A DNA stretch of 31,630 nucleotides from Clostridium sp. UBA3947 (GCA_002385545.1 DGDR01000228.1:692-32321), one strand, 5' to 3'; positions 22,671 through 31,090 are shown, counted from the first letter of the stretch. The notes: a model not told the origin generated them from the letters alone. Numbers and translations: made by a program.

Positions 22671-23956
22671 TACTTTAACCTCACTTTTAAGGAATTGGCA
22701 TGAGCAGTCAACCCTTCTGTTTCTGCTAGGGTAATTGCTTCCTTGCTTATCTTTAAGAAGGCTTCCTCTGTATAGTACAAGTAACTTGATTTCTTAATAA
22801 AGCTATCTACAGATAAAGGTGAGAAGAATCTAGCCGTTCCACTGGTTGGTAATACGTGGTTTGGCCCTGCAATATAATCTCCTAATGGCTCTGGTGCATA
22901 TGCTCCTAAGAATATAGAACCAGCATTTTCTACATCCCCTAAGTATCTCATTGGTTCCTTAACCATCAATTCCAAATGTTCAGGTGCAATCTCATTAGCA
23001 ATTTTCAAGGACTCCTTTATACTGCTTGTTACGATGATAGCACCGTAATTTTCTATGGACTTTGCAATAATATCCTTTCTGCTCATTGACTTTACTTGAG
23101 ATATTAATTCCTCTCTAACCCTGTAGGCTAAATCATCATTGTCCGTTACCAAAATTGCAGAGGATAAAACGTCGTGCTCCGCTTGCGACATTAAATCTGC
23201 TGCAATATATTCTGCATTGGCATCCTTATCTGCCACAATAAGAATTTCACTTGGCCCTGCAATCATATCTATATCCACAATACCATACACACTTCTTTTT
23301 GCAGTAGCTACAAAAATATTACCTGGTCCTACAATTTTATCAACCTTAGGTATGGTTTCTGTACCATAGGCTAGAGCTCCGATAGCTTGAGCTCCTCCCA
23401 CCTTATATATTTTGTCCACACCAGCAATTTTTGCAGCGGCTAAAATATTAGGATTCACCTTTCCATCCTTTGATGGTGGTGTCACCATAACTATATTTTC
23501 TACCCCTGCCACCTTTGCTGGTATAGCATTCATAAGCACCGATGATGGATAAGCTGCAGTACCACCAGGTACATATAAGCCCACATTTTTTAAGGGTCTT
23601 ACCTGTTGTCCAAGCAACACTCCATCCTCTTTGGTAACCATCCAGGAGCGCTGCTTTTGCTTTTCGTGATAAAACCATATATTATCCTTAGCTGTGTTTA
23701 AGGCCTTCAGAAAATCCTTATCTACAGAATTTACAGCCTCTTCTATTTCTTCTTTACTAACAAGGAAATCCTGTATATTAACACCATCGTAATTAGCAGT
23801 ATATTCTCTAAGAGCTTTATCTCCATTTTTCTTAACATCTCTTAATATACTATCTACAATTTGCTGTACTTCCTGCTGAACCTCGTCACTTCTATTTTTT
23901 AAATTATCAATACACTCTTTTTCTATGACCCCATCAGCCTTTATAATTTCAATCAT
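22670..23956 (-). CDS. hisD: Histidinol dehydrogenase
   Basis: This zinc enzyme oxidises histidinol to histidine in two NAD-dependent steps, ending the pathway. The 428 residues are full length. Visible are the GLYVPGGTAAYPSSVLMNA segment, the KVGGAQAIGALAYGT region, IVGPGN and IAGPSE (NAD and zinc surroundings), the catalytic Glu/His pair in APEHLEL, and GPNHVLPTSGTARF near the C-terminus. It starts four bases inside hisG (ATGA) and touches hisC, so it lies in a translationally coupled block. Confidence 0.98.
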   Translation of the reverse strand: MIEIIKADGVIEKECIDNLKNRSDEVQQEVQQIVDSILRDVKKNGDKALREYTANYDGVNIQDFLVSKEEIEEAVNSVDKDFLKALNTAKDNIWFYHEKQKQRSWMVTKEDGVLLGQQVRPLKNVGLYVPGGTAAYPSSVLMNAIPAKVAGVENIVMVTPPSKDGKVNPNILAAAKIAGVDKIYKVGGAQAIGALAYGTETIPKVDKIVGPGNIFVATAKRSVYGIVDIDMIAGPSEILIVADKDANAEYIAADLMSQAEHDVLSSAILVTDNDDLAYRVREELISQVKSMSRKDIIAKSIENYGAIIVTSSIKESLKIANEIAPEHLELMVKEPMRYLGDVENAGSIFLGAYAPEPLGDYIAGPNHVLPTSGTARFFSPLSVDSFIKKSSYLYYTEEAFLKISKEAITLAETEGLTAHANSLKVRLK

Positions 23957-24597
23957 TCTTCCTTACCCCCATCAACATAGTTTTGAACCTTATTAATTAG
24001 TCGCTCCATCTCTGCCTTTTTCATTTTTAAACTAGCCACATTGGCAATTATTCTGGCACTGATTGGACATACTTCCTCCAAAACCACTAGACCATTTTCC
24101 TTCAAGGTAGTACCAGTTTCCATAATATCTACTATGGCATCAGCCAGGCCTAATATTGGAGCTAACTCCACAGAACCTTCTATTTTAATAATTTCTACAT
24201 CCATGCCCTTGCTGGCAAAGTGTCTTCTAGCCACCTCTGGATATTTTGTAGCAATTTTCTTGTGATTATACCCACTATATAAGTTAGTATCCCCCTTAGC
24301 TGCTACTACAAATTTGCATTTACCAATCTTTAAGTCCACCACCTCATAGTAGCTTCCACCAACCTCCATTAGGGTATCCTTACCTACTATGCCTAAATCC
24401 GCTACACCATGCTCCACATAGGTTACTACATCATTAGCCTTGGCAAGGAAAAAATCTAAGTTGTACTCATCCTGATGGAATATGAGTTTTCTTCCCTTAT
24501 CCTTAAGAACACTACAATCTATTCCTACCTTTTCAAAGATTTCTACAGCACCTTTTTCAAGACGACCTTTGGTCAAGGCTATTTTTAAATTTTTCAT
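23953..24597 (-). CDS. hisG: ATP phosphoribosyltransferase catalytic subunit, short form
   Basis: This enzyme joins ATP and PRPP in the first committed step. The 214 residues are the short form, lacking the C-terminal regulatory domain, which is why a HisZ partner is needed. Motifs include ALTKGRLEKGAVEIF at the start, the DLGIVGKDTL segment (about 68-77), and the PRPP-binding loop ADAIVDIMETGTTLKENGL (about 152-170). It overlaps hisZ by four bases upstream and hisD by four downstream. Feedback inhibition by histidine is expected through HisZ, from the family. Confidence 0.97.
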   Translation of the reverse strand: MKNLKIALTKGRLEKGAVEIFEKVGIDCSVLKDKGRKLIFHQDEYNLDFFLAKANDVVTYVEHGVADLGIVGKDTLMEVGGSYYEVVDLKIGKCKFVVAAKGDTNLYSGYNHKKIATKYPEVARRHFASKGMDVEIIKIEGSVELAPILGLADAIVDIMETGTTLKENGLVVLEEVCPISARIIANVASLKMKKAEMERLINKVQNYVDGGKEE

Positions 24598-25850
24598 ATA
24601 TCTTCCTCCATTTTAAACAAGCCTACCATAGTACCTTTAGTAATGTCATATCTATATACTTCTTCACCCTCTAGGAACAAGACATTCTCCACTCCTCTAT
24701 TTTTTGCATAATCTATAGTGGCTCCCTTTTCTGAATATAGGGATAATTCACAGGTATATCCCTTCTGAACTAGTGCTTCGAGAAGCTCATTGCCAAAGCC
24801 TAGCTTTTCTTCCCTGCAGTGAATAATGTAATCAGGACTTATGCTTCCGCTAATATGATGATTTTGCTTCTTTAACACTTCTAAAATGCTATCAACATTT
24901 ATAGCAAAACCTGTAGCTGGTACTTCTAAGCCAAAATTACTAACTAAGCCATCATATCTTCCACCGTAAAGTACATCATAACCAGCCCCATCAATATAAG
25001 CTCTGAAAATTAAGCCTGTGTAATAATTTATATGATGCACCATCCCTAAATCTAAGGAAATGTATTTACTAAGCTTCATATCATCCAGCATCTTGTATAT
25101 CTTTTGGATATCATTAAGTGCCTCCAAGGCTGTAGGATTGGAGGTTAGCTTTTTAGCCCTTTCTAATAGGGATATATCTCCAAACAAAGCTGGAAGCATA
25201 TTTAAAACTTCTATTTTTTCCTTACCTATTATCTCTACCCTTTCATTTAGAAAATCTCTGAGGGCAGCAAAATTTTTATTTTCTATAAATCTACGAATCT
25301 TTTCTTTATCTTCTAACTCCAAGGGTAGTTCATCCATAATACCCTTAAAGAAGCCTATATGTCCTAACTCTAATTTAAAGTTCTCAACACCAGCTACTAA
25401 AAGAGCTTTTACCGCTGTAATTATAACTTCAACGTCTGCTCTTAAGCCCTTGCAACCAATTAGCTCTACCCCTGATTGAGTAAACTCATTCCTTTTACCA
25501 TTTAAGTCCTCATTGGTTCTATATACATTTTGGCAATAGCATAATTTCAAGGGATAAAAGCTGTCCTTTAGCTTGGTTCCAGCTAATCTGGCTATAGGCG
25601 TAGTAATATCAGGCCTAAGCACTAAAATCCTACCCTTGTTATCAAATAGCTTATACATATTCTCCTGATCAATCCACAAGCTATCCCCTGCATATACATC
25701 ATAAAATTCTAAGGTAGGAGTAATAATCTCCATAAAGCCCCTTTGCAAATAAACTCCCTTGAGTAAGCCTTCCACATACTTCTTGTCAGCACAATCTAAA
25801 AAGAGTATATCTCTTGTACCCTCAGGTATACTTTTTTTCCATCTTCCCAT
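24594..25850 (-). CDS. hisZ: ATP phosphoribosyltransferase regulatory subunit
   Basis: This is a histidyl-tRNA synthetase paralogue that does not charge tRNA but activates short HisG and carries its histidine site. It has the class II fold, with motif 2 as YCQNVYR near residues 103-109 and later DLGMVHHINYYTGLIF and YGGRYDGL (about 312-319). At 418 residues it is longer than some HisZ and contains a C-terminal anticodon-domain-like extension. Its position as first gene of a his operon, overlapping hisG by ATGA, argues strongly for HisZ over HisS. The frame is open to a TTG at 25865, but I take the ATG at 25850, which follows GGGGGC. Confidence 0.9.
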   Translation of the reverse strand: MGRWKKSIPEGTRDILFLDCADKKYVEGLLKGVYLQRGFMEIITPTLEFYDVYAGDSLWIDQENMYKLFDNKGRILVLRPDITTPIARLAGTKLKDSFYPLKLCYCQNVYRTNEDLNGKRNEFTQSGVELIGCKGLRADVEVIITAVKALLVAGVENFKLELGHIGFFKGIMDELPLELEDKEKIRRFIENKNFAALRDFLNERVEIIGKEKIEVLNMLPALFGDISLLERAKKLTSNPTALEALNDIQKIYKMLDDMKLSKYISLDLGMVHHINYYTGLIFRAYIDGAGYDVLYGGRYDGLVSNFGLEVPATGFAINVDSILEVLKKQNHHISGSISPDYIIHCREEKLGFGNELLEALVQKGYTCELSLYSEKGATIDYAKNRGVENVLFLEGEEVYRYDITKGTMVGLFKMEEDI

Positions 25851-25896
25851 TAACTCAGCCCCCAACTTTATCGCTTTATCATGCTAATATACTAAA

Positions 25897-25925
25897 ATAT
25901 TACCAGTATTAAGACAGCTTGTCAA
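25897..25925 (-). promoter_or_regulatory. Promoter of the histidine operon
   Basis: TTGACA (25920-25925), 17 bases, TAATAT (25897-25902), with an extended TGG just before the -10. The start would be near 25890, leaving a leader of only about 40 bases, too short for a T-box. An inverted repeat (ATACT at 25889-25893, AGTAT at 25905-25909) straddles the -10 and could be a repressor site. Confidence 0.7.
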
Positions 25926-25944
25926 TTATATTCTCTACTTTTTT

Positions 25945-25973
25945 ATTACAGTCTATAGCTTTTGTGCTATAAT
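25945..25973 (+). promoter_or_regulatory. Promoter of the M42 peptidase gene
   Basis: ATTACA (25945-25950), 17 bases, TATAAT (25968-25973) with an extended TGC upstream of the -10. It is divergent from the his promoter, only 20 bp apart. Confidence 0.6.
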
Positions 25974-26012
25974 ATTTTGGAATCCATTGATATACTTTGA
26001 CGAGGTGATAAT

Positions 26013-27056
26013 ATGCTAAACATTGATAAGGATAAATTAACTTATTATCTAAAAAACTTGATTTCCATAGGTAGTCCTTCTGGCTATACCCATAAGGTTA
26101 TGGCTTATATACAGGAGGAACTAACAAAGCTTCAAGTTCCTTATAAAACCACAAATAAAGGAGCCCTCATAGTTACCTTTGAAGGAAGAAATAAGGATTA
26201 TGAAAGAACCTTTTCCGCTCATGTTGATACTTTAGGCGCCATTGTAAAAAATATAAGCTCTAAGGGCACTCTTTCCTTACTGCCTATTGGAAGCTTTATG
26301 ATGAATTCTATAGAAGGTGAAAACTGCACCATTGAATGTTCCAACGGTAAATGCTACAGCGGAACAATTCAGACTACAAAACCTTCAGTACACATTAGCG
26401 GCAATGAAGCTAGAGAGTTAAAAAGAATTCCTGAAAACATGGAAGTAATTATAGATGAAAAGGTCTCATCAAAGGAGGATGTAGAAAAGCTTGGCATAGC
26501 TGTAGGAGACTTTATATGTATAGATACTAGATTTAGGATTACTGACAGCGGCTTTATCAAAAGCAGATATTTAGACGATAAGGCTAGTGCTGCCTCTCTC
26601 CTATATTGCATTGAATATATACATGAACATAAATTAAGCTTGCCTTATACCGTAAACTTTTTTATCAGTAATTACGAGGAGGTTGGTCATGGCGCCACTG
26701 CAGGTATTCCAGAAAAAACAAAGGAATTTATTGCTGTAGACATGGGAGCACCGGGCTTAGACCAAAATTCCTCTGAATACGCTGTATGTATTTGCGCAAA
26801 GGATTACTCTGGTCCCTATGACTACGAATTGCGTCAGAGGCTTGTTGATATTTGCTCCAAAAATAATATACCTTACAAAATCGATATCTATCCCTTCTAT
26901 GGCTCCGATGCCTCCGCTGCTCTCAGCGCTGGTTGGGATATAAAGACCGCTCTAATCGGGCCAGGAGTATTTGCTTCTCACGGTTACGAAAGAACCCATA
27001 TGGAATCCTTAGAGGCGACTACCAGACTGGTTTTACAATATGCCCTTACAGAGTAG
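26013..27056 (+). CDS. M42 family metal-dependent aminopeptidase (FrvX-like)
   Basis: This is a cytoplasmic peptidase of the tetrahedral-aminopeptidase family, expected to trim N-terminal residues from peptides with two metal ions. Of 347 residues the metal and catalytic ones are visible in order: SAHVDTLG (His70, Asp72), RYLDDKAS (bridging Asp188), NYEEVGHG (catalytic Glu222 and Glu223), VDMG (Asp243), and RTHMES (His329). The intervening residues from about 90 to 180 form the expected inserted PDZ-like dimerisation domain. GAGGTG lies before the ATG. It is a single gene between two promoters and a bidirectional terminator. Substrate range cannot be read from sequence; some relatives are glutamyl aminopeptidases or endoglucanase-annotated proteins. 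Confidence 0.9.
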   Translation: MLNIDKDKLTYYLKNLISIGSPSGYTHKVMAYIQEELTKLQVPYKTTNKGALIVTFEGRNKDYERTFSAHVDTLGAIVKNISSKGTLSLLPIGSFMMNSIEGENCTIECSNGKCYSGTIQTTKPSVHISGNEARELKRIPENMEVIIDEKVSSKEDVEKLGIAVGDFICIDTRFRITDSGFIKSRYLDDKASAASLLYCIEYIHEHKLSLPYTVNFFISNYEEVGHGATAGIPEKTKEFIAVDMGAPGLDQNSSEYAVCICAKDYSGPYDYELRQRLVDICSKNNIPYKIDIYPFYGSDASAALSAGWDIKTALIGPGVFASHGYERTHMESLEATTRLVLQYALTE

Positions 27057-27082
27057 AATCTGATTCTATCATCTAATTTACG

Positions 27083-27130
27083 AAAAAAAGATTCAGCCTG
27101 CCTAAATGTGCATGACTGAATCTTTTTATT
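27083..27130. terminator. Bidirectional terminator between M42 peptidase and MutS-like genes
   Basis: AAAAAAAGATTCAG (27083-27096) and CTGAATCTTTTT (27116-27127) form a 10-12-base stem with A-runs on one side and T-runs on the other, so it is suited to both converging transcripts. Confidence 0.85.
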
Positions 27131-27131
27131 T

Positions 27132-28853
27132 TTAATTTATCCTCTCTTCAGCTTTTTTCACTATACTTTCCGGATAACCCAAATAAGTTAACAGTTTAAT
27201 AGCATTTCTAGTATTAGAAACTCCCTTTCTTATTTTGTAATCAAATTTAATTCCTTCATCACTGTTTACATCTTCAGCAAAGTAATAGCATTCATATCTA
27301 CTTTGCATAAGCTCCGTTAATTCTAAATCGTGGGTAGCAATTATAGCTGTGGCATTATTACTTATTATATAATCCATTATTTCTGCAGAAGCACTGATTC
27401 TTTCTACAGGATTTGTACCTCTAAATATTTCATCAACGATGCATAATATAGGGTGCTTTTGCCCACATTGTTTTATTATCCTCAATATAGACTCTGCTTC
27501 TCTTAAATAGTAGCTCTTTCCATCCACTATACTATCGCTAGGACTTATGGAACTCATTATATGGTAGAAAGGAGCCTCATATTTATCTGCCAGTACCATA
27601 TAGAAGGTTTGGGCAAAAAGAGCACAAATACCTATTGATCTTAAAAAGGTTGACTTTCCTGACATATTAGAGCCTGTAATAATTACTCCGCCCTGTCCTA
27701 TGGATATATCATTAGGCACAGGTTCTTCTATAAGCGGATGTATTAAGCCTTCCACCTTTATGCCTAATTGTCCTGTTATAAAGCCTGGCGTCGAAAACTT
27801 TTCCAATTCTTCTCGGTATGAAGCTATTGAAATAAAGCAGTCTAGCTCCCCTACTATTCTATATAATCTTTTTAATAGCTCTCTATTATTATTTATATCT
27901 CTTATTACTCTATAGTAGCTTCTTTCCTCTATAAGCAGTAAAATTCTACCATAATCATAAATTAAATCGACGCCTTCTGGTACACCTATATTTCCATTAC
28001 CTTTTGCAATGCTTTTGACCTTCTCATATATATCCTTCACTTCATCTATATATGGCTTCAAAGCAGGGTTTTCCTCTTTGGAAAGGGAACCTGCAAACCT
28101 AATTAATTCAGATAAATATCTTAAAGCTCTTATACTTACTTCATTCTTAACTCCATGGTTACTATGGATATATACGTTAATACCAAAGCAGGCAACCATG
28201 GGTAAAAAAGCTGCAGAACCTACAAAGGGTATTAAAATCAAGGATACAAGTGTCATTGCCACTGCCAGATTACAAATCAACCTCATGTAAGGCTGAATCT
28301 TTGCTTCCTTCCAGAGCAAATTACTTAAATCATCATCCTTCATTCTGCCAACATAGTATAAACCAAGCTGTATTCTTTCTCTCAGTTCCTTATCCTCTTG
28401 AAATAATCTAATTATTTTATCCCTAAAACGCAGTGGCTCTTCCTTAAACAAAGGATTCCTTAGGATATGATAGAGGACCTGTTCACCTGAGCTAGTAAGA
28501 TTTCTATCTAGTATTGTATATATCTCATTCATATCTAAATCTTCCCAGGTTTGGTCGTCCAAATATACTTCCTTACTTTCCTTTGCTAAAAGATCAAAGT
28601 ACCTTCTTACAATTGTTAGGTTTCTTTTTTTATCGATAAATTGTCCCCAGTTTTCTTCTATAATTCTAAGAGCCTTTAGTTTATCTCTTTTCTTTGTAAA
28701 ATAGTAGCTGCCATATATAAGCACTATAGCTAATAGAAATCCAAGGAAATATAGCTTACTAGTATTCCTGCCTAAAGTATACGAAAAATAAGCAACTGTT
28801 CCTGCCGCTATTAAAAATAAGATCTTTAAACTATGATAAACTCTTTCATTCAT
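27132..28853 (-). CDS. Membrane-embedded MutS-family ATPase
   Basis: The 573-residue protein joins four predicted membrane helices to a MutS core. Helices 1 and 2 lie near residues 8-27 and 33-51, helices 3 and 4 near 191-210 and 213-229. The MutS lever/clamp-like helical region is around 240-355, and the C-terminal ABC-type ATPase has Walker A GSNMSGKST (394-402), Walker B ILCIVDE (469-475), FRGTN and the ATHD switch His508. The N-terminal mismatch-reading domain with its Phe-x-Glu motif is absent, as is any Smr nuclease domain, so it is neither MutS1 nor MutS2. Such proteins are widely labelled 'MutS family DNA mismatch repair protein' without a tested role. Its ATG overlaps the stop of the upstream hydrolase-like gene (ATGA). 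Confidence 0.85.
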   Translation of the reverse strand: MNERVYHSLKILFLIAAGTVAYFSYTLGRNTSKLYFLGFLLAIVLIYGSYYFTKKRDKLKALRIIEENWGQFIDKKRNLTIVRRYFDLLAKESKEVYLDDQTWEDLDMNEIYTILDRNLTSSGEQVLYHILRNPLFKEEPLRFRDKIIRLFQEDKELRERIQLGLYYVGRMKDDDLSNLLWKEAKIQPYMRLICNLAVAMTLVSLILIPFVGSAAFLPMVACFGINVYIHSNHGVKNEVSIRALRYLSELIRFAGSLSKEENPALKPYIDEVKDIYEKVKSIAKGNGNIGVPEGVDLIYDYGRILLLIEERSYYRVIRDINNNRELLKRLYRIVGELDCFISIASYREELEKFSTPGFITGQLGIKVEGLIHPLIEEPVPNDISIGQGGVIITGSNMSGKSTFLRSIGICALFAQTFYMVLADKYEAPFYHIMSSISPSDSIVDGKSYYLREAESILRIIKQCGQKHPILCIVDEIFRGTNPVERISASAEIMDYIISNNATAIIATHDLELTELMQSRYECYYFAEDVNSDEGIKFDYKIRKGVSNTRNAIKLLTYLGYPESIVKKAEERIN

Positions 28854-29884
28854 TTCTTCTGTTTACTTGACTCCTTTACTATCTTATTAATAGCCTTTAT
28901 AACTGTTTCTGGTCTGTCCACTTGAATGTAGCTGCTACTATCCTCTACCAGCACTTGCTCAGCCTTGGACGATAGCTTTTCTAAATTCCCTTGCATGCTA
29001 ATATACTGCTTATCCTTTTCTTCATTATTATACTTTTTAGCTGGTGTTAACACTTGAACAAATACATTTTCTAAAGCATTTTCCTCTTGGATATTGCCTT
29101 CATAATTCTGCAAGATCTGAAGCTCCTTATAATAGGCAGTACAATGCTTAGAGGTTACCCTATGGCTTAAAAATAGTTCTTTTTCACTATCAGACATATT
29201 TTTTAAGAAAACTTCATCATTATTTAAGATATTAGTCTTATAACCTAGCCTAATTCCCCCAAAATATGATAAAAATCTTCCTATCTTAGCCTTACTCACC
29301 TGTTTATTTATAGTCTTCTGAAATTCCTCTGATTTAATCTCTTCCTCCATGAGGCTATCTATCAAAACTACGCCAGCTACATTTTCAGAATACTTTTTAG
29401 CATATTCTGTAGCTATCAAACCACCATAGCCATGTCCTACTAGAATATAAGGAGAGTACACTCCAGACTTTGACAAGGCTGTTTTTAACTCTGAGATGGT
29501 TTTTTTCATATCTACTTCATCCCCAGATGAGTCACTCCAACCATATCCATTTCTATCGTAGCAAAATAGCCTATAATCCCCTTCTATTTCTTCCTTTACT
29601 CGATTCCACTGCTCAACAGGGGTATTCATATCACTAATAAATACTATTGAATAGGAGCCTGAACCAGAAGTATTAGTAAATACTCTATAACTACCTACTG
29701 ATACCAGCTTTCCTTTCATTTTATATTTACCTTTGTCCACTTGCGTCGCAATAAATTGATATATTAAACCAACAAATAATATAAATATGATAAAAAATAC
29801 TATGAACTCCAGAACCTTCTCTGGTGTTTTCTTTCGTCTATGTATATATCTATAAAAACTGTTCGTTGAAAAACCTAATTTCAA
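28850..29884 (-). CDS. Membrane-anchored alpha/beta-hydrolase-fold protein, probably catalytically inactive
   Basis: The protein has one N-terminal membrane helix (about residues 25-45) and an alpha/beta-hydrolase domain with the familiar CYDRNGYGWSD block. The nucleophile elbow, normally GHSxGG, reads GHGYGG, so the Ser is Gly152. The acid Asp176 (VLIDS) is kept, but the expected His in the last loop, normally GHYIQLD-like, is Ser318 in SSYIQVDRPE. The oxyanion-loop HG is also missing. I read this as a pseudoenzyme. The frame is open 19 codons upstream to an ATG at 29941, but GGAGGG lies eight bases before the TTG at 29882-29884, so I take that start (344 residues). It is the first gene of a pair with the MutS-like gene, overlapping it by four bases. 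Confidence 0.8.
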   Translation of the reverse strand: MKLGFSTNSFYRYIHRRKKTPEKVLEFIVFFIIFILFVGLIYQFIATQVDKGKYKMKGKLVSVGSYRVFTNTSGSGSYSIVFISDMNTPVEQWNRVKEEIEGDYRLFCYDRNGYGWSDSSGDEVDMKKTISELKTALSKSGVYSPYILVGHGYGGLIATEYAKKYSENVAGVVLIDSLMEEEIKSEEFQKTINKQVSKAKIGRFLSYFGGIRLGYKTNILNNDEVFLKNMSDSEKELFLSHRVTSKHCTAYYKELQILQNYEGNIQEENALENVFVQVLTPAKKYNNEEKDKQYISMQGNLEKLSSKAEQVLVEDSSSYIQVDRPETVIKAINKIVKESSKQKK

Positions 29885-29957
29885 ATTTATATCCCTCCAA
29901 GATATTAACTTCCATATATGATAATAACATAGATAATCCATATATAAAATATGAACT

Positions 29958-29985
29958 ATTGTAATTGTATTTATAATTTTTGCAA
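29958..29985 (-). promoter_or_regulatory. Candidate promoter of the hydrolase-like/MutS-like pair
   Basis: TTGCAA (29980-29985), 16 bases, TACAAT (29958-29963) on the minus strand. The fit is moderate. It is back to back with uvsE, whose own promoter I could not identify with confidence in the remaining 75 bp. Confidence 0.4.
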
Positions 29986-30061
29986 CTTTGTACTTTCTTT
30001 TGAGAACAATAAAATTAAAGCTATGAATTATTAAAATCCTTTCATGAAATGAGGTGTTTTC

Positions 30062-31024
30062 ATGCGAGTAAGATTAGGCTATGTTGCAATAGCCTTAAAT
30101 CTACCGAAAACTACTAGCTCCAGCAATGTCACTTATACTTTGTTTAAAAAGCTTCCCTCTGAGAAAAGGCAATTAGAAAAGCTAAAAACTACAACCTTAA
30201 ACAACTTAAATAATCTTTATAAAATCTTAAAATACAATGTGGAGCAAGGAATACACTTTTATAGAATCACCTCTGCCCTAGTACCTTTGGCAACTCATCC
30301 TGAGGTAAGTAATTGGGATTATAGAAGGATATTTAAAAAGGACTTTGAAAGGCTTGGCAGCTTTATAAAGGAAAATAAGTTAAGGGTGGATACCCATCCT
30401 AATGAATTCAATGTATTAAACAGCTCAAAGCCCACAGTGGTAGATAACTCCATAAAAAATCTTCAATTTCATGTAAAGCTCTTTGAGGATATGAACTATC
30501 CTCTAGGCAAGATGGTGCTTCATGTAGGCAGCGGTGAAGGCGGTAAGGCGCTTGCCATAGAAAGATTTATTAGCAACTTTGAAAAGGTACCAGCAGAAAT
30601 AGGCCGTAGACTTATGCTAGAAAATGATGACAAAACCTTTACCACAGCAGAAACCTTAGAACTATGTAAAAGCCTAAAACTACCAATGGTTCTTGATGTA
30701 CATCATCACAATTGCAATAATAATGGAGAAAATTTAGAGGATTTGCTAGGAGAAATACTCGCCACTTGGGATAAGGAACAGCTACCACCAAAAATGCACT
30801 TTTCCAGCCCTAAAGATGGTGCTCTAGACCGAAAAAATTCTGATTTTATAGCAGCTGAGGACTTTATATCTTTTATAGAAATTTGCAAGGCTTATAATAG
30901 AGATATTGATATTATGCTAGAAGCAAAACAAAAAGATTTAGCCTTATTTAAGCTTATGGAAGACTTAAAAGGCTTAAGAAAAGATTGGAATTATACAGAT
31001 AGCTCAACCTTTGAGCTTAATTAG
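30062..31024 (+). CDS. uvsE: UV DNA damage endonuclease UvsE (UVDE)
   Basis: This TIM-barrel, metal-dependent nuclease nicks DNA immediately 5' of UV photoproducts and some other lesions, an alternative to nucleotide excision repair. The 320 residues match the bacterial form such as B. subtilis UvsE. Motifs in order: MRVRLGYVAIALNL at the start, RITSALVPLATHPE (about 80-93), RVDTHPNEF (about 111-119), HVGSGEGGK, RRLMLENDDKT (about 185-195), LDVHHHNCN, HFSSPKDG and MLEAKQKD; the His, Asp and Glu residues in these build the metal site. GAGGTG precedes the ATG. It is divergent from the hydrolase-like/MutS-like pair. In Bacillus such genes are expressed in spores; nothing here shows that. Confidence 0.93.
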   Translation: MRVRLGYVAIALNLPKTTSSSNVTYTLFKKLPSEKRQLEKLKTTTLNNLNNLYKILKYNVEQGIHFYRITSALVPLATHPEVSNWDYRRIFKKDFERLGSFIKENKLRVDTHPNEFNVLNSSKPTVVDNSIKNLQFHVKLFEDMNYPLGKMVLHVGSGEGGKALAIERFISNFEKVPAEIGRRLMLENDDKTFTTAETLELCKSLKLPMVLDVHHHNCNNNGENLEDLLGEILATWDKEQLPPKMHFSSPKDGALDRKNSDFIAAEDFISFIEICKAYNRDIDIMLEAKQKDLALFKLMEDLKGLRKDWNYTDSSTFELN

Positions 31025-31050
31025 TAAAGAGGGATTCTGGCAATTGCGGC

Positions 31051-31074
31051 CGGATAACAGATATCTGATATCCG
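31051..31074. repeat. 24-bp near-perfect palindrome between uvsE and tsaD
   Basis: Each half is 12 bases (left half CGGATAACAGAT) and eleven of twelve positions are complementary. No T-run follows on either strand, so it fits a protein-binding site or weak hairpin better than an intrinsic terminator, though it is the only hairpin between the convergent genes. Confidence 0.6.
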
Positions 31075-31090
31075 ACCACTCCCTTACAAT

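Noticed and set aside
24594..25850. Histidyl-tRNA synthetase (hisS)
   Set aside because: The gene is first in a his operon, overlaps short-form hisG, and fits the HisZ paralogue that short HisG requires.
25851..26012. T-box or other attenuator before hisZ
   Set aside because: The promoter leaves only about 40 leader bases and there is no T-box sequence or terminator hairpin.
27054..27070. TAGAATC/GATTCTA palindrome after the M42 gene as a terminator
   Set aside because: Its central loop is a single base, which cannot form a stable RNA hairpin; the larger stem at 27083-27130 serves that role.
27132..28853. MutS1 or MutS2
   Set aside because: There is no N-terminal mismatch domain and no Smr domain, and four membrane helices are present.
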